A stretch of 64,000 nucleotides of DNA, from the NCBI RefSeq assembly GCF_037076455.1, contig NZ_AP028679.1:4415192-4479191 (forward strand). Direction: 5' to 3'. Below are positions 51,973 through 58,834 of this stretch, in pieces; within the stretch, counting starts at the first letter, position 1; every line of letters begins with the position of its first letter. The notes below the pieces were generated by a model. It was not told where the DNA came from, ran no database searches, and saw only the letters and a program-made list of their open reading frames with translations. The translations under genes were made by a program, and so were the position numbers. Source of the stretch: Desulfoferula mesophila. GTDB taxonomy: Bacteria; Desulfobacterota; Desulfarculia; Desulfarculales; Desulfarculaceae.

Positions 51973-52019
51973 TTGACACGGGCCGGGCTCCGCCTTAGAT
52001 TATGGGCACAGGCTCATAA
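51973..52019 (+). promoter_or_regulatory. promoter and overlapping operator-like inverted repeat before the DUF134 gene
   Basis: TTGACA (51973-51978), 17 bases, then TAGATT (51996-52001). The inverted repeat TTATGGGC-acag-GCTCATAA (52000-52019) covers the predicted start of transcription, and a further half-site GCTCATAA lies at 51959-51966. The DUF134 product has a helix-turn-helix and could bind here to control its own genes. Confidence 0.6.
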
Positions 52020-52035
52020 CTCACAGGAGGAACCC

Positions 52036-52428
52036 ATGCCCCGCCCCCGCCGCTGCCGCCGCATATACGCCGATCCCCCGGCCCGCCGTTTCGGCCCTTA
52101 CGACCGGCCGCCCGCCGGGCAGGTGGTGTTGCCCCTGGAGGGCCTGGAGGCCCTTCGCCTGGCCGAGGTGGAGGGTCTGGACCAGGAGGCGGCGGCCGAG
52201 CTCATGGGAGTCAGCCGCCAGACCTTTGGGCGGGTTTTGGCCGCGGCCCGGTCCGAGGTGGCCCGCGCCCTGAACGGCGGCCTGGAACTGGTGGTGTCCG
52301 GCGGCGACTACGAGTTGGTGCCCGGCGATCCGGGCCGCGGCCGGGGACGCGGCATGGGCGGCCGGGGACGCGGCATGGGCCGAGGACGCGGTGGCGGCCG
52401 CCAAGGCGGCGGCCCCATCCCCCAATAA
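52036..52428 (+). CDS. DUF134 (UPF0251) helix-turn-helix protein with Gly/Arg-rich tail
   Basis: The 130-residue product begins MPRPRRCRRIYADPPARRFGP and has a sigma70-region-4-like HTH (LAEVEGLDQEAAAELMGVSRQTFGRVL), the DUF134 hallmark. The last ~25 residues are repeats of GRGRGMGG type, predicted disordered and basic. DUF134 proteins cluster with NifX/MTH1175-like and ParA/Mrp-type Fe-S proteins in anaerobes and are presumed regulators. Here only DUF5320-like partners follow. AGGAGG precedes the ATG. Confidence 0.88.
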   Translation: MPRPRRCRRIYADPPARRFGPYDRPPAGQVVLPLEGLEALRLAEVEGLDQEAAAELMGVSRQTFGRVLAAARSEVARALNGGLELVVSGGDYELVPGDPGRGRGRGMGGRGRGMGRGRGGGRQGGGPIPQ

Positions 52429-52453
52429 ACCAAAAGCGATAAGGAGAAGAAAT

Positions 52454-52783
52454 ATGCCTGGATTCAATGGAAGAGGACCGAACGGACAAGGTTCCATGAC
52501 CGGCGGCGGCAGAGGCCGTTGCGCCGGATACGCGGCTCCGGCCTGGGGCGCCCCCGTGGCCCAGGGCCAGGGACGGGGCATGGGCCCCTGCGGCGGCGGC
52601 CGGGCCCGAGGACGCGGCGGCCGGGGCATGGGCCAAGGCCAAGGCTACGCGGCGGGCTATCCGGCCGACTACGCCCCGGCGGCCATGGGGCCCAGCGTGC
52701 AGGACCTGCAAGCCGAGGCCCAGGAGCTGCGCCAACGCCTGGCCCAGGTGGAGGCCCGCCTGGCTCGCCGCGAAAGCGATTAG
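52454..52783 (+). CDS. DUF5320-family protein 1 (Gly/Arg-rich with C-terminal coiled coil)
   Basis: The 109-residue protein starts MPGFNGRGPNGQGSMTGGGRGRCAGY, the DUF5320 signature. It continues with a Gly/Arg-rich centre containing one more Cys (GMGPCGGG) and ends in a coiled coil (VQDLQAEAQELRQRLAQVEARLA). The family is typical of anaerobes and lies beside DUF134 and dinitrogenase-cofactor-like genes; its function is unknown. AAGGAGA precedes the ATG. Confidence 0.8.
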   Translation: MPGFNGRGPNGQGSMTGGGRGRCAGYAAPAWGAPVAQGQGRGMGPCGGGRARGRGGRGMGQGQGYAAGYPADYAPAAMGPSVQDLQAEAQELRQRLAQVEARLARRESD

Positions 52784-52823
52784 CAACCAGCAACCTCAGC
52801 GCAGAGGAAGGGAGGTGAAGAGC

Positions 52824-53024
52824 ATGCCATTTAGAGACGGAACCGGACCTCGCGGCAACGGAAGCGGCACCGGCCGGGGCAAGGGCCCCTGCGGTGCCGG
52901 CAAGAACCGCAAAAACGGGCGCGGTCAAGGTCAAGCTCAGGGCCAAGGCCAGGGCGGGCGCGGCGGACGCGATCAAAGCGGACGCGGCGGCCGAGGCCGA
53001 GACCAGGGCGGCCGGGGCGCCTAG
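52824..53024 (+). CDS. DUF5320-like protein 2 (short, Gly/Arg/Gln-rich)
   Basis: A 66-residue product starting MPFRDGTGPRGNGSGTGRGKGPCGAG, related to the previous protein at its N-terminus but lacking the coiled coil. The rest is a low-complexity QGQGQGGRGGRDQSGRGG stretch. GGGAGGTGA decides the ATG at 52824 over a GTG nine bases upstream. It shares a transcript with the two genes before it. Confidence 0.7.
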   Translation: MPFRDGTGPRGNGSGTGRGKGPCGAGKNRKNGRGQGQAQGQGQGGRGGRDQSGRGGRGRDQGGRGA

Positions 53025-53162
53025 CGCGCCGGGAGCCGATCACGCCAAGGGGCTCGGCTTGAACCTCGAGCCCTGATTATCCCCCCGGGCCACCCCGTCA
53101 GGGACGGCCTGGGGGCGCTGTTTCAAGGGGGCTTCGGTTTCAGCTACCCGGCCCCGTAGCGC

Positions 53163-53199
53163 AAAAAACCACCGGCGAACGGGGTCGCCGTCCGCCGGT
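53163..53199 (-). terminator. intrinsic terminator after the 53226-53648 membrane protein gene
   Basis: On the minus strand ACCGGCG pairs with CGCCGGT at the base of a 29-base hairpin, followed by GG and six T residues. The sequence is nearly the same as the terminator at 53793-53829. On the plus strand the same hairpin may also end the DUF134 transcript. Confidence 0.85.
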
Positions 53200-53225
53200 A
53201 TTGCCGGCTGGCCCGTATCCGGGGC

Positions 53226-53648
53226 TTAGGCTCCGCCCAACTCCAGCAACCGCCTCCGATAGCCCGCCATTTTCACCCAATAGATGATCCAGCAAACCAG
53301 GGAGGCCAATATACACAGCACGCCCACGTAGGGTATCACCGAGCAGACGGCCAGGATGCAGGTGGCCAGGCCCACCCCAAAGGCGGCCCGTCCGGGGTCA
53401 GCCTCGCGCTTTTCCCTGAACTCGGCCTCCAGAGAGCTTCGCAGCGAGAACACCGTGTAGAAATGCCAGCCCAAACTAAAAATCGGAATCAGGTTGAGCC
53501 ACACCAGGCCCGGCGCCATGGTGCGGTTGCGGGCGTCCACGAACCGCAATACCTGGCTCAGGGTCCTGAGGTAGAGGATCATGGGGAGACAAAACACCAC
53601 CATCAATACTACGATTATCAGCAACTCTGGAATGCCAACCCCATGCAT
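53226..53648 (-). CDS. four-helix membrane protein of unknown function
   Basis: From the ATG at 53648 (GGGGGAAAA upstream) the 140-residue product begins MHGVGIPELLIIVVLMVVFCL. It contains an IPIFSLGWHFYTVF segment and two closing helices (GVGLATCILAVCSVIPYVGVLCILASLVCWIIYW). The pattern resembles DUF4234/DUF4870-type small membrane proteins, but I cannot assign a family. It lies between the acs operon terminator and its own terminator and is a separate unit. Confidence 0.65.
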   Translation of the reverse strand: MHGVGIPELLIIVVLMVVFCLPMILYLRTLSQVLRFVDARNRTMAPGLVWLNLIPIFSLGWHFYTVFSLRSSLEAEFREKREADPGRAAFGVGLATCILAVCSVIPYVGVLCILASLVCWIIYWVKMAGYRRRLLELGGA

Positions 53649-53792
53649 GCTTTTCCCCCACCCTTTTTGGTGACTTCTACCCAATTCGGCGCGGTATCCC
53701 CGCCCACGCCGCGCCGTACCAGCTTAACCCATCCGGGCTCCGCTTGGCCCGCAAAATTTGGCGAGCCGTCCCGCCGCCGCCACCCAGCCCCC

Positions 53793-53829
53793 AAAAAATG
53801 ACCGGCGGACGGGGTTGCCGTCCGCCGGT
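53793..53829 (-). terminator. intrinsic terminator of the acs operon
   Basis: On the minus strand a 12-bp perfect stem (ACCGGCGGACGG pairing with CCGTCCGCCGGT, loop CAACC) is followed by C, A and six T residues, 80 bases after the small peptide gene. Its sequence nearly repeats the terminator at 53163. Confidence 0.9.
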
Positions 53830-53908
53830 CCCGGGTCCCTTGGAAGGGAGGGGCCGTGAAGCCCCTGGAGGGATCGTCATCGGCCGGCTGGCGCCGGCCT
53901 GGTGTGGT

Positions 53909-54064
53909 TTATTTGAATTGCACGCCGCTGCCGCGCAGGCGCCAGCGGTTTATGGATTTTTCCACGTAAGAAGCATCGGGGCCGGCCACGCCCTGGGGGC
54001 GGGGCTCGCCGTATTCCTCTTTGGGCTTCTTAGCAGCTTTGGCTTTCACCTTTTGCTCACTCAT
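53909..54064 (-). CDS. 51-residue protein sharing the AcsD C-terminal motif
   Basis: The ATG at 54064, with GGGAGAGGG five bases before it, opens a 51-residue basic protein: a Lys/Ala-rich start (MSEQKVKAKAAKKPKE) and then the motif EYGEPRP, GVAGPDA, KS, RWRLRG, GV. Residues 17-51 align without gaps to the last 35 residues of AcsD (475-509), with 26 identities. It is the last gene of the acs operon, 83 bases after acsE and before the operon terminator. I know no family for it. The repeated motif suggests a docking or assembly element of the CODH/ACS-corrinoid machinery present both tethered and free. It is too short for usual gene-calling thresholds. Confidence 0.8.
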   Translation of the reverse strand: MSEQKVKAKAAKKPKEEYGEPRPQGVAGPDASYVEKSINRWRLRGSGVQFK

Positions 54065-54147
54065 AATTACCCTCTCCCGCGCCGGAGCCGCCCCATGGGG
54101 ACGCTCCCGGCGCCGTCAACACGGCCAAGGCCGCCGGAGATTGGGTC

Positions 54148-55092
54148 CTACAGCCCGTTCTCCTTGGCGTAAGCCTCGGCGAACTCCTCCATATCCTTCT
54201 CGGTGGCTCCGCCGTCGATCTGGAACCAGGAGTCGGAGTAGAGGATATTACCCAGGATGGCCAGGGCGCCCGCCACGTAGGTGCGGCCGATGCCGGGCTC
54301 CACGTCGCCGGGGTCGCTGATTTCGCCGTCCTGGACCTTGTGTACGATCTCCACCAGATTCTGGTGGTGACCCTGGGCGATCTGCATGATCAGCTTGTCC
54401 TCGTAGTCCACGATGGAGCTGTACATGCCCGCCCGCTCCAACATGATCATGTAGATCTGGTTGAGCGGCTCACGCCACGGGGTGCCGTTAGAGATGTTGG
54501 ACAGGCCGTTGGTGCTCTTGGCGCCGGGGCAGATGTCCTGCAGCATCATCATGAACGTAAGGTCGTTCATGAGCTGCTCTTGCTGGATGTTCACCGGGGT
54601 GATGATGGGATCGACGAACAGCTTGTCGTTTTCGATGCCCAGCTCGTTGGCCGCGTAGCACAGCTCCACGCACAGGGCGGCGCGTTCGTTCTCGTCCCGG
54701 GGCAGTCCCTCCGGTCCCCAGAGCAGAGCCACCGCCTCGGCGTTGTACTTGGCCACTATGGGCCACATGACGGAGTAGCGCTCGGGACGGGCCATTACCG
54801 AGTTGACCAACGCGGTGCCCTTGTGCACCTCCAGGCCGGCCTCGATGGCTTCGATGTTGCTGGTGTCCAGGGCCAGAGGGATGTCGGGCACCACCTCCTG
54901 CACCGTCTGCACCACCCACTGCATCAGCTCGGGACCGCCCTTGCGTGCCGGGCCCAGGTTGATGTCGATGTAGTCCACCTTGGCGGCCTTCTCGGCCAAG
55001 GCGTAGCGCTGGATCGGCTCGGGATTGCGGTCCTTGAACGCCTGACCGATCTCTTTTTTGATAACGTTTAGGTTCTCGCCAATGGTCTTCAT
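54148..55092 (-). CDS. acsE: methyltetrahydrofolate:corrinoid iron-sulfur protein methyltransferase
   Basis: The 314-residue protein has the pterin-binding TIM-barrel segments of MeTr. These are YIDINLGPARKGGPELMQWVV, IPLALDTSNIEAIEAGL, LFVDPIITPVNIQQEQ and KSTNGLSNISNG. It moves the methyl group of methyl-tetrahydrofolate (or -pterin) to the cobalt of AcsCD. At 314 residues it is about 50 longer than the Moorella enzyme, with a charged C-terminal extension (ALAILGNILYSDSWFQIDGGATEKDMEEF). It is 30 bases after acsC in the operon. Confidence 0.93.
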   Translation of the reverse strand: MKTIGENLNVIKKEIGQAFKDRNPEPIQRYALAEKAAKVDYIDINLGPARKGGPELMQWVVQTVQEVVPDIPLALDTSNIEAIEAGLEVHKGTALVNSVMARPERYSVMWPIVAKYNAEAVALLWGPEGLPRDENERAALCVELCYAANELGIENDKLFVDPIITPVNIQQEQLMNDLTFMMMLQDICPGAKSTNGLSNISNGTPWREPLNQIYMIMLERAGMYSSIVDYEDKLIMQIAQGHHQNLVEIVHKVQDGEISDPGDVEPGIGRTYVAGALAILGNILYSDSWFQIDGGATEKDMEEFAEAYAKENGL

Positions 55093-55122
55093 GTTAACCC
55101 TCTCTGCTCGGGGGAAGCCCGT

Positions 55123-56469
55123 CTATTTGCCAGGGCTCCATTCCTTGAGGAACTTGGTCAAGTGCGCTGCCTCGCGGGGGCCCACCTGGATGTTCCAACC
55201 GGGCAGCTCCTCCTCCACGTCACCGGCGATGGCCGCGGCGTAGCCGGGGATCACCAGGGATTTGTGATTGATCTTCTCTTCTATGCCGATCTTCTTGACG
55301 AACATGCCCACGTCGTCGCCGGAGAACTTGCCGGCCGCCCACGCGGTCATGACGCTGAGCCCCTCGGTGTCCTTGATCAACAGCCAGGAAGGCACCCGGG
55401 AAGACTCGATTTCGCCGCTGACGATGAAGTAGGTCAGCGAGAAGTTGGTGGTGATGAGCAGAGGACTGTCGGGGCTGGGGCCGCCGATCTCGTAGATGCC
55501 CTCGTTCTGGGTCATGGGGCGCTGCGGGTCGGTGTAGATGTTCAGGCGCTCCAGAAGCAGCGGGAACACCGCCTCGGCGGTCATGTCGTCCAGGACCACG
55601 ATGCCCGCGTATTTGGCGATCAGCATGGCCGCGGCCGCCACTTGCTCGCCCATGTCGGTGCCCAGGGCGTCGGCGAAGCAGATGGTGGGGAAGCCCAGGG
55701 AGCGGTTCTGCTGCTGCAGGGCCGAGCGGCGGATGGCCACCTGATCCTGGAACAGGCCGGCGATGTCGCGGGCGCCGCTGTCGATCACCAGATCCTTGTG
55801 GCCGGCCTCGGTGAGCTCGTCGCTCAGGGCGATGGCCTCGTCGATGTCCGCCGCCTTGATGGCCAGGGGCAGCCCCAGCTCGCCGGCGATGGCGCTCATC
55901 TTGTCGGCGTTGGCGTTGGTGGCCGCGTAGACCAGGGGTTTCTTGTCCTTCATGGCCTTGGCCACCGGGGCCATGACCTCGGGGTCTTCGCAGGCCAACA
56001 CCAGCGACAGGTCGCTGTTGTCCACCACCGCCTTGGCGGCGGCTTCGAACTTGGCGGCGTCGCCGCTGGCGCACTCCAGGAACACCAGCTCGGGGCGCAG
56101 GTTCAGGCCGACGCGCTCATACTGGAACTCGGCCCACTTCTTGGCCTTGTCCGCGATTCCCTCGTCGGTGTCCTTGATGCGCCCGGCGATCCCCGGAGGA
56201 TTGAAAAAAGTTTTTTCGTGACGGAACAAGACGGTTTCGCCGCCGATCTTGACCGCGGTGTCTCCGCTGCCCACGGTGAGAGGCCGGATGGGGGGAGCGC
56301 TGGCCTCGGCCAGTTGCTCGCGCGCTTCATCGGACACGTAGGGGCAGGAGTCCAACTCCGCTTTGCCGGCCGCCAGGTTCATGGCAAAAGCCAAGCAAGT
56401 GGGCACCCCGCACTCACCACAGTTGGTTTTGGGCAGAAGTTTGAAAATCTGAATTCCGGTCAGGGCCAT
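55123..56469 (-). CDS. acsC: corrinoid iron-sulfur protein large subunit
   Basis: From the ATG at 56469 (AGGAG upstream) the 448-residue subunit begins MALTGIQIFKLLPKTNCGECGVPTCLAFAMNLAAG and has a later Cys in LDSCPY. Together these form the 4Fe-4S motif that reduces cobalt to Co(I). The middle is a TIM barrel and the C-terminal part binds the corrinoid (VPSWLLIKDTEGLSVMTAWAAGKFSGDDV). It forms a heterodimer with AcsD and carries the methyl group between AcsE and AcsB. The frame extends upstream to 56508 but MALTG is the family start. Confidence 0.95.
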   Translation of the reverse strand: MALTGIQIFKLLPKTNCGECGVPTCLAFAMNLAAGKAELDSCPYVSDEAREQLAEASAPPIRPLTVGSGDTAVKIGGETVLFRHEKTFFNPPGIAGRIKDTDEGIADKAKKWAEFQYERVGLNLRPELVFLECASGDAAKFEAAAKAVVDNSDLSLVLACEDPEVMAPVAKAMKDKKPLVYAATNANADKMSAIAGELGLPLAIKAADIDEAIALSDELTEAGHKDLVIDSGARDIAGLFQDQVAIRRSALQQQNRSLGFPTICFADALGTDMGEQVAAAAMLIAKYAGIVVLDDMTAEAVFPLLLERLNIYTDPQRPMTQNEGIYEIGGPSPDSPLLITTNFSLTYFIVSGEIESSRVPSWLLIKDTEGLSVMTAWAAGKFSGDDVGMFVKKIGIEEKINHKSLVIPGYAAAIAGDVEEELPGWNIQVGPREAAHLTKFLKEWSPGK

Positions 56470-56513
56470 GGTCCACTCCTCTCCGAGGAACCCGCTTGTA
56501 TCATGCAAGTTTC

Positions 56514-56541
56514 GTTTGGGGCCCCCGCGGGGGCCCCAAAC
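56514..56541 (-). promoter_or_regulatory. 28-bp perfect palindrome between acsB and acsC
   Basis: GTTTGGGGCCCCCG is followed directly by its exact complement CGGGGGCCCCAAAC. It can form a very stable mRNA hairpin 17 bases after the acsB stop and 45 before acsC. There is no T run, so it is probably a stability or processing element rather than a terminator, setting different levels for upstream and downstream genes. Confidence 0.7.
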
Positions 56542-56557
56542 GTGCTTGGTTTGTTTA

Positions 56558-58804
56558 TTAGCCGGTGATGGGGTCCATGTTCATGGCGGGGTGCCCCACC
56601 TTTTGCAGGAACTCCAGCACGGTGGCCTCATCGATGCCCACGGTCTCGTCGGCGATCTTGTCGAACAGGTCCGGCACGCCCATCTCTTCGCCGCGGCGCT
56701 TGAGACCCTCGGCCAGCTCTTCCTTGAGGCTCTTGGGCATCCACACCATGCGCAGCAGGCCGCCGTCGCCGACGATGTACTTGCGCTGGATGACGTTGTA
56801 CTTGGAGTGGCCCACGAAGCCCGGCGAGCTCTGGCCGCCGCCCATGACGCCCGCCAGGGTGGTGAACTTCATGCCGCAGGGGGTTTCCCCGGTGTAGTCG
56901 CGGTGAACGGTCATCACGCCGTTGCAGGTGGGCAGCACCGCGGCGATGCACTCGCAGCAACCGCAGGTGGTCATGGGCTCGTTGATCAGGCTGTAGAAGT
57001 TGTAGCTTTCCACCGCCCCGCGCGAGGCCTTGGACACGAAGTCGTTGACGCCCTTCCAGTTGCCCATGACCGGGTCAAGGCATTCGCCCTTCTCGATGGG
57101 CTGGTTGGGGCCGGTGGGGTTGATCTCGTAGGAAGCCTTGCAGTCGAACCAGTTGTAAGCGCCGCACAGGCCGGTACGCTCGGGGCTGACCACGCAGACG
57201 TGGGTGGGGGCGAAGGACTGGCACAGGGTGCAGGAGTAGTAGGTCTCCACGCCCTCGTCGGTCATGTTCTCCACGCGCTCGTCGCGAGACTTGTAGGCCG
57301 CGCGCGCCTTCTTGGTGAACTCCTCCACGTCCTTCTCTTCGGTGTAGATGGTCACCTCGACCTTGTCCAGGATGCTGCCGAAGTCCTTGTGGAACATGTC
57401 GTGCAGGATCTGGCCGAAGTGCTTCAGGGCGAAGCCCTTCTCCACCGCGGGCTTGCCCAGGCGCACCCAGGAGATGTCGCGCTGGCCGATGTGCATGACG
57501 CCCTGGGCGTAGTTGATCAGGTGGTGGATCTGGCGCTCCAGGATGGGCTCGAAGTCGGCCTGCATCTTGCGCCCGGCCACCTTCACGTAGATGCCCATGG
57601 GCATGCGGCCGCCCTTGTCGCCCAGGTCGGTGAGGTCCTTGCCGATGACGGTGATCTTGCCGTCTTCGATCTCGTCCATCTCCGCCATTTCCACCAGCTC
57701 GGTCATCTGGGTCTTGCCGCCACCGAACTCCACGAACAGGTCGTCCTTGCGGATGCGCTCACCTTCGAAGGCCGCGCCGTAGCTGAGCGGGATGTCCACC
57801 TTGGTGATGACGGTCTTCAGGCCGCGAACCTCCACCGACTTCTGCACCATCTCGTGGGGTCCCACGTTGGCCACCACGTGCTCGTAGGTGCACACGCCGG
57901 TGGGCAGGATCTCGGGAATGTCGGTGTCGGCGATGGTGGGGAAGCCCCAGTTCACGCAGCCGGCCGCGTTGGCGGCCCACTCGGCGTTAACCTCGCCCAA
58001 CGCATTGACAAAGGCGAACACGCGGTCCTTGTTGTACTGCAGGATGCGGCGGTAGTCGCCGGGTTTCACGCCGCCGAAGGCCATGGCCGCACGGTTGGCG
58101 AAGCCCAGGGCGAAGACCGCGGCGCTGATGTCGGGACCGAAGGGCACCAGGCGGGTGTTCCACCCGACCTGCACGTCGGCCTCGATGAGCTGCTCGGTGA
58201 AGGTGGTGCCGTTTTGGTTGGCGGCCATGAACACGTAGAGGTTGCGCCGCTGATACTCCTCGGCGATCTCCTTGGCCAGGTCCTTGTTGGGAGCCGCGCC
58301 CACGATGGCCGCGAAGCCCGGAGCGGAACCGTCCACGAACTCCACGCCACGTTTACGCATGACCACGTCGTCGGCCGCGCCCAACCATACTTTGCTCTTG
58401 GACCAATCCACCTTGCCGTCGGCGCCCTTGACCACCTCGCACTCCTCGGAGTGCAGGTAGAAGTCGGGGTCGTCCACGTAGCGGATGGCTTCGGCGATTT
58501 CCTCGGCGAACAGGGCCGCCATGCCCGCATCGAGCAATGGGCCCAGGTAAGGCAGGTGAGTGGCCCGCTGCACGTGGGCAGGCAGCAACTCACGGGCGAC
58601 TTCCAGGGGCCGCTTGGCGCTGGCCAAGTCGGTCACCGGGATGCCCAACAGGGAATAAATGATGGGAAGGAAGTAACCGGTGTTGGGGAACTCGAGCTTT
58701 TGCTCGGGTCCGTACTGCTCCACCGCGCGGTTGTACAGGCCCTCCACCTTGTTCACGATATTGTATGCGCCCTGGATGGCGGCAAACGCGACTAGTTTGG
58801 ACAT
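56558..58804 (-). CDS. acsB: acetyl-CoA synthase (CODH/ACS alpha subunit)
   Basis: The 748-residue enzyme joins CO, a methyl group from AcsCD and CoA to make acetyl-CoA, or the reverse. The N-terminal domain includes the CODH-contact region (YFLPIIYSLLGIPVTDL). The A-cluster cysteines are visible in YSCTLCQSFAPTHVCVVSPERTGLCG for the 4Fe-4S cubane and TCGCCECIAAV for the distal nickel. Length matches the full three-domain bacterial form. It follows cooS by 30 bases. Confidence 0.96.
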   Translation of the reverse strand: MSKLVAFAAIQGAYNIVNKVEGLYNRAVEQYGPEQKLEFPNTGYFLPIIYSLLGIPVTDLASAKRPLEVARELLPAHVQRATHLPYLGPLLDAGMAALFAEEIAEAIRYVDDPDFYLHSEECEVVKGADGKVDWSKSKVWLGAADDVVMRKRGVEFVDGSAPGFAAIVGAAPNKDLAKEIAEEYQRRNLYVFMAANQNGTTFTEQLIEADVQVGWNTRLVPFGPDISAAVFALGFANRAAMAFGGVKPGDYRRILQYNKDRVFAFVNALGEVNAEWAANAAGCVNWGFPTIADTDIPEILPTGVCTYEHVVANVGPHEMVQKSVEVRGLKTVITKVDIPLSYGAAFEGERIRKDDLFVEFGGGKTQMTELVEMAEMDEIEDGKITVIGKDLTDLGDKGGRMPMGIYVKVAGRKMQADFEPILERQIHHLINYAQGVMHIGQRDISWVRLGKPAVEKGFALKHFGQILHDMFHKDFGSILDKVEVTIYTEEKDVEEFTKKARAAYKSRDERVENMTDEGVETYYSCTLCQSFAPTHVCVVSPERTGLCGAYNWFDCKASYEINPTGPNQPIEKGECLDPVMGNWKGVNDFVSKASRGAVESYNFYSLINEPMTTCGCCECIAAVLPTCNGVMTVHRDYTGETPCGMKFTTLAGVMGGGQSSPGFVGHSKYNVIQRKYIVGDGGLLRMVWMPKSLKEELAEGLKRRGEEMGVPDLFDKIADETVGIDEATVLEFLQKVGHPAMNMDPITG

Positions 58805-58834
58805 TTCTTATGGTCCCCTTTCTCCCTAGCGGGC

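Noticed and set aside
56468..58795. 775-codon plus-strand frame opposite acsB
   Set aside because: Antisense shadow of a gene with intact A-cluster cysteines; same composition bias as the other shadows.
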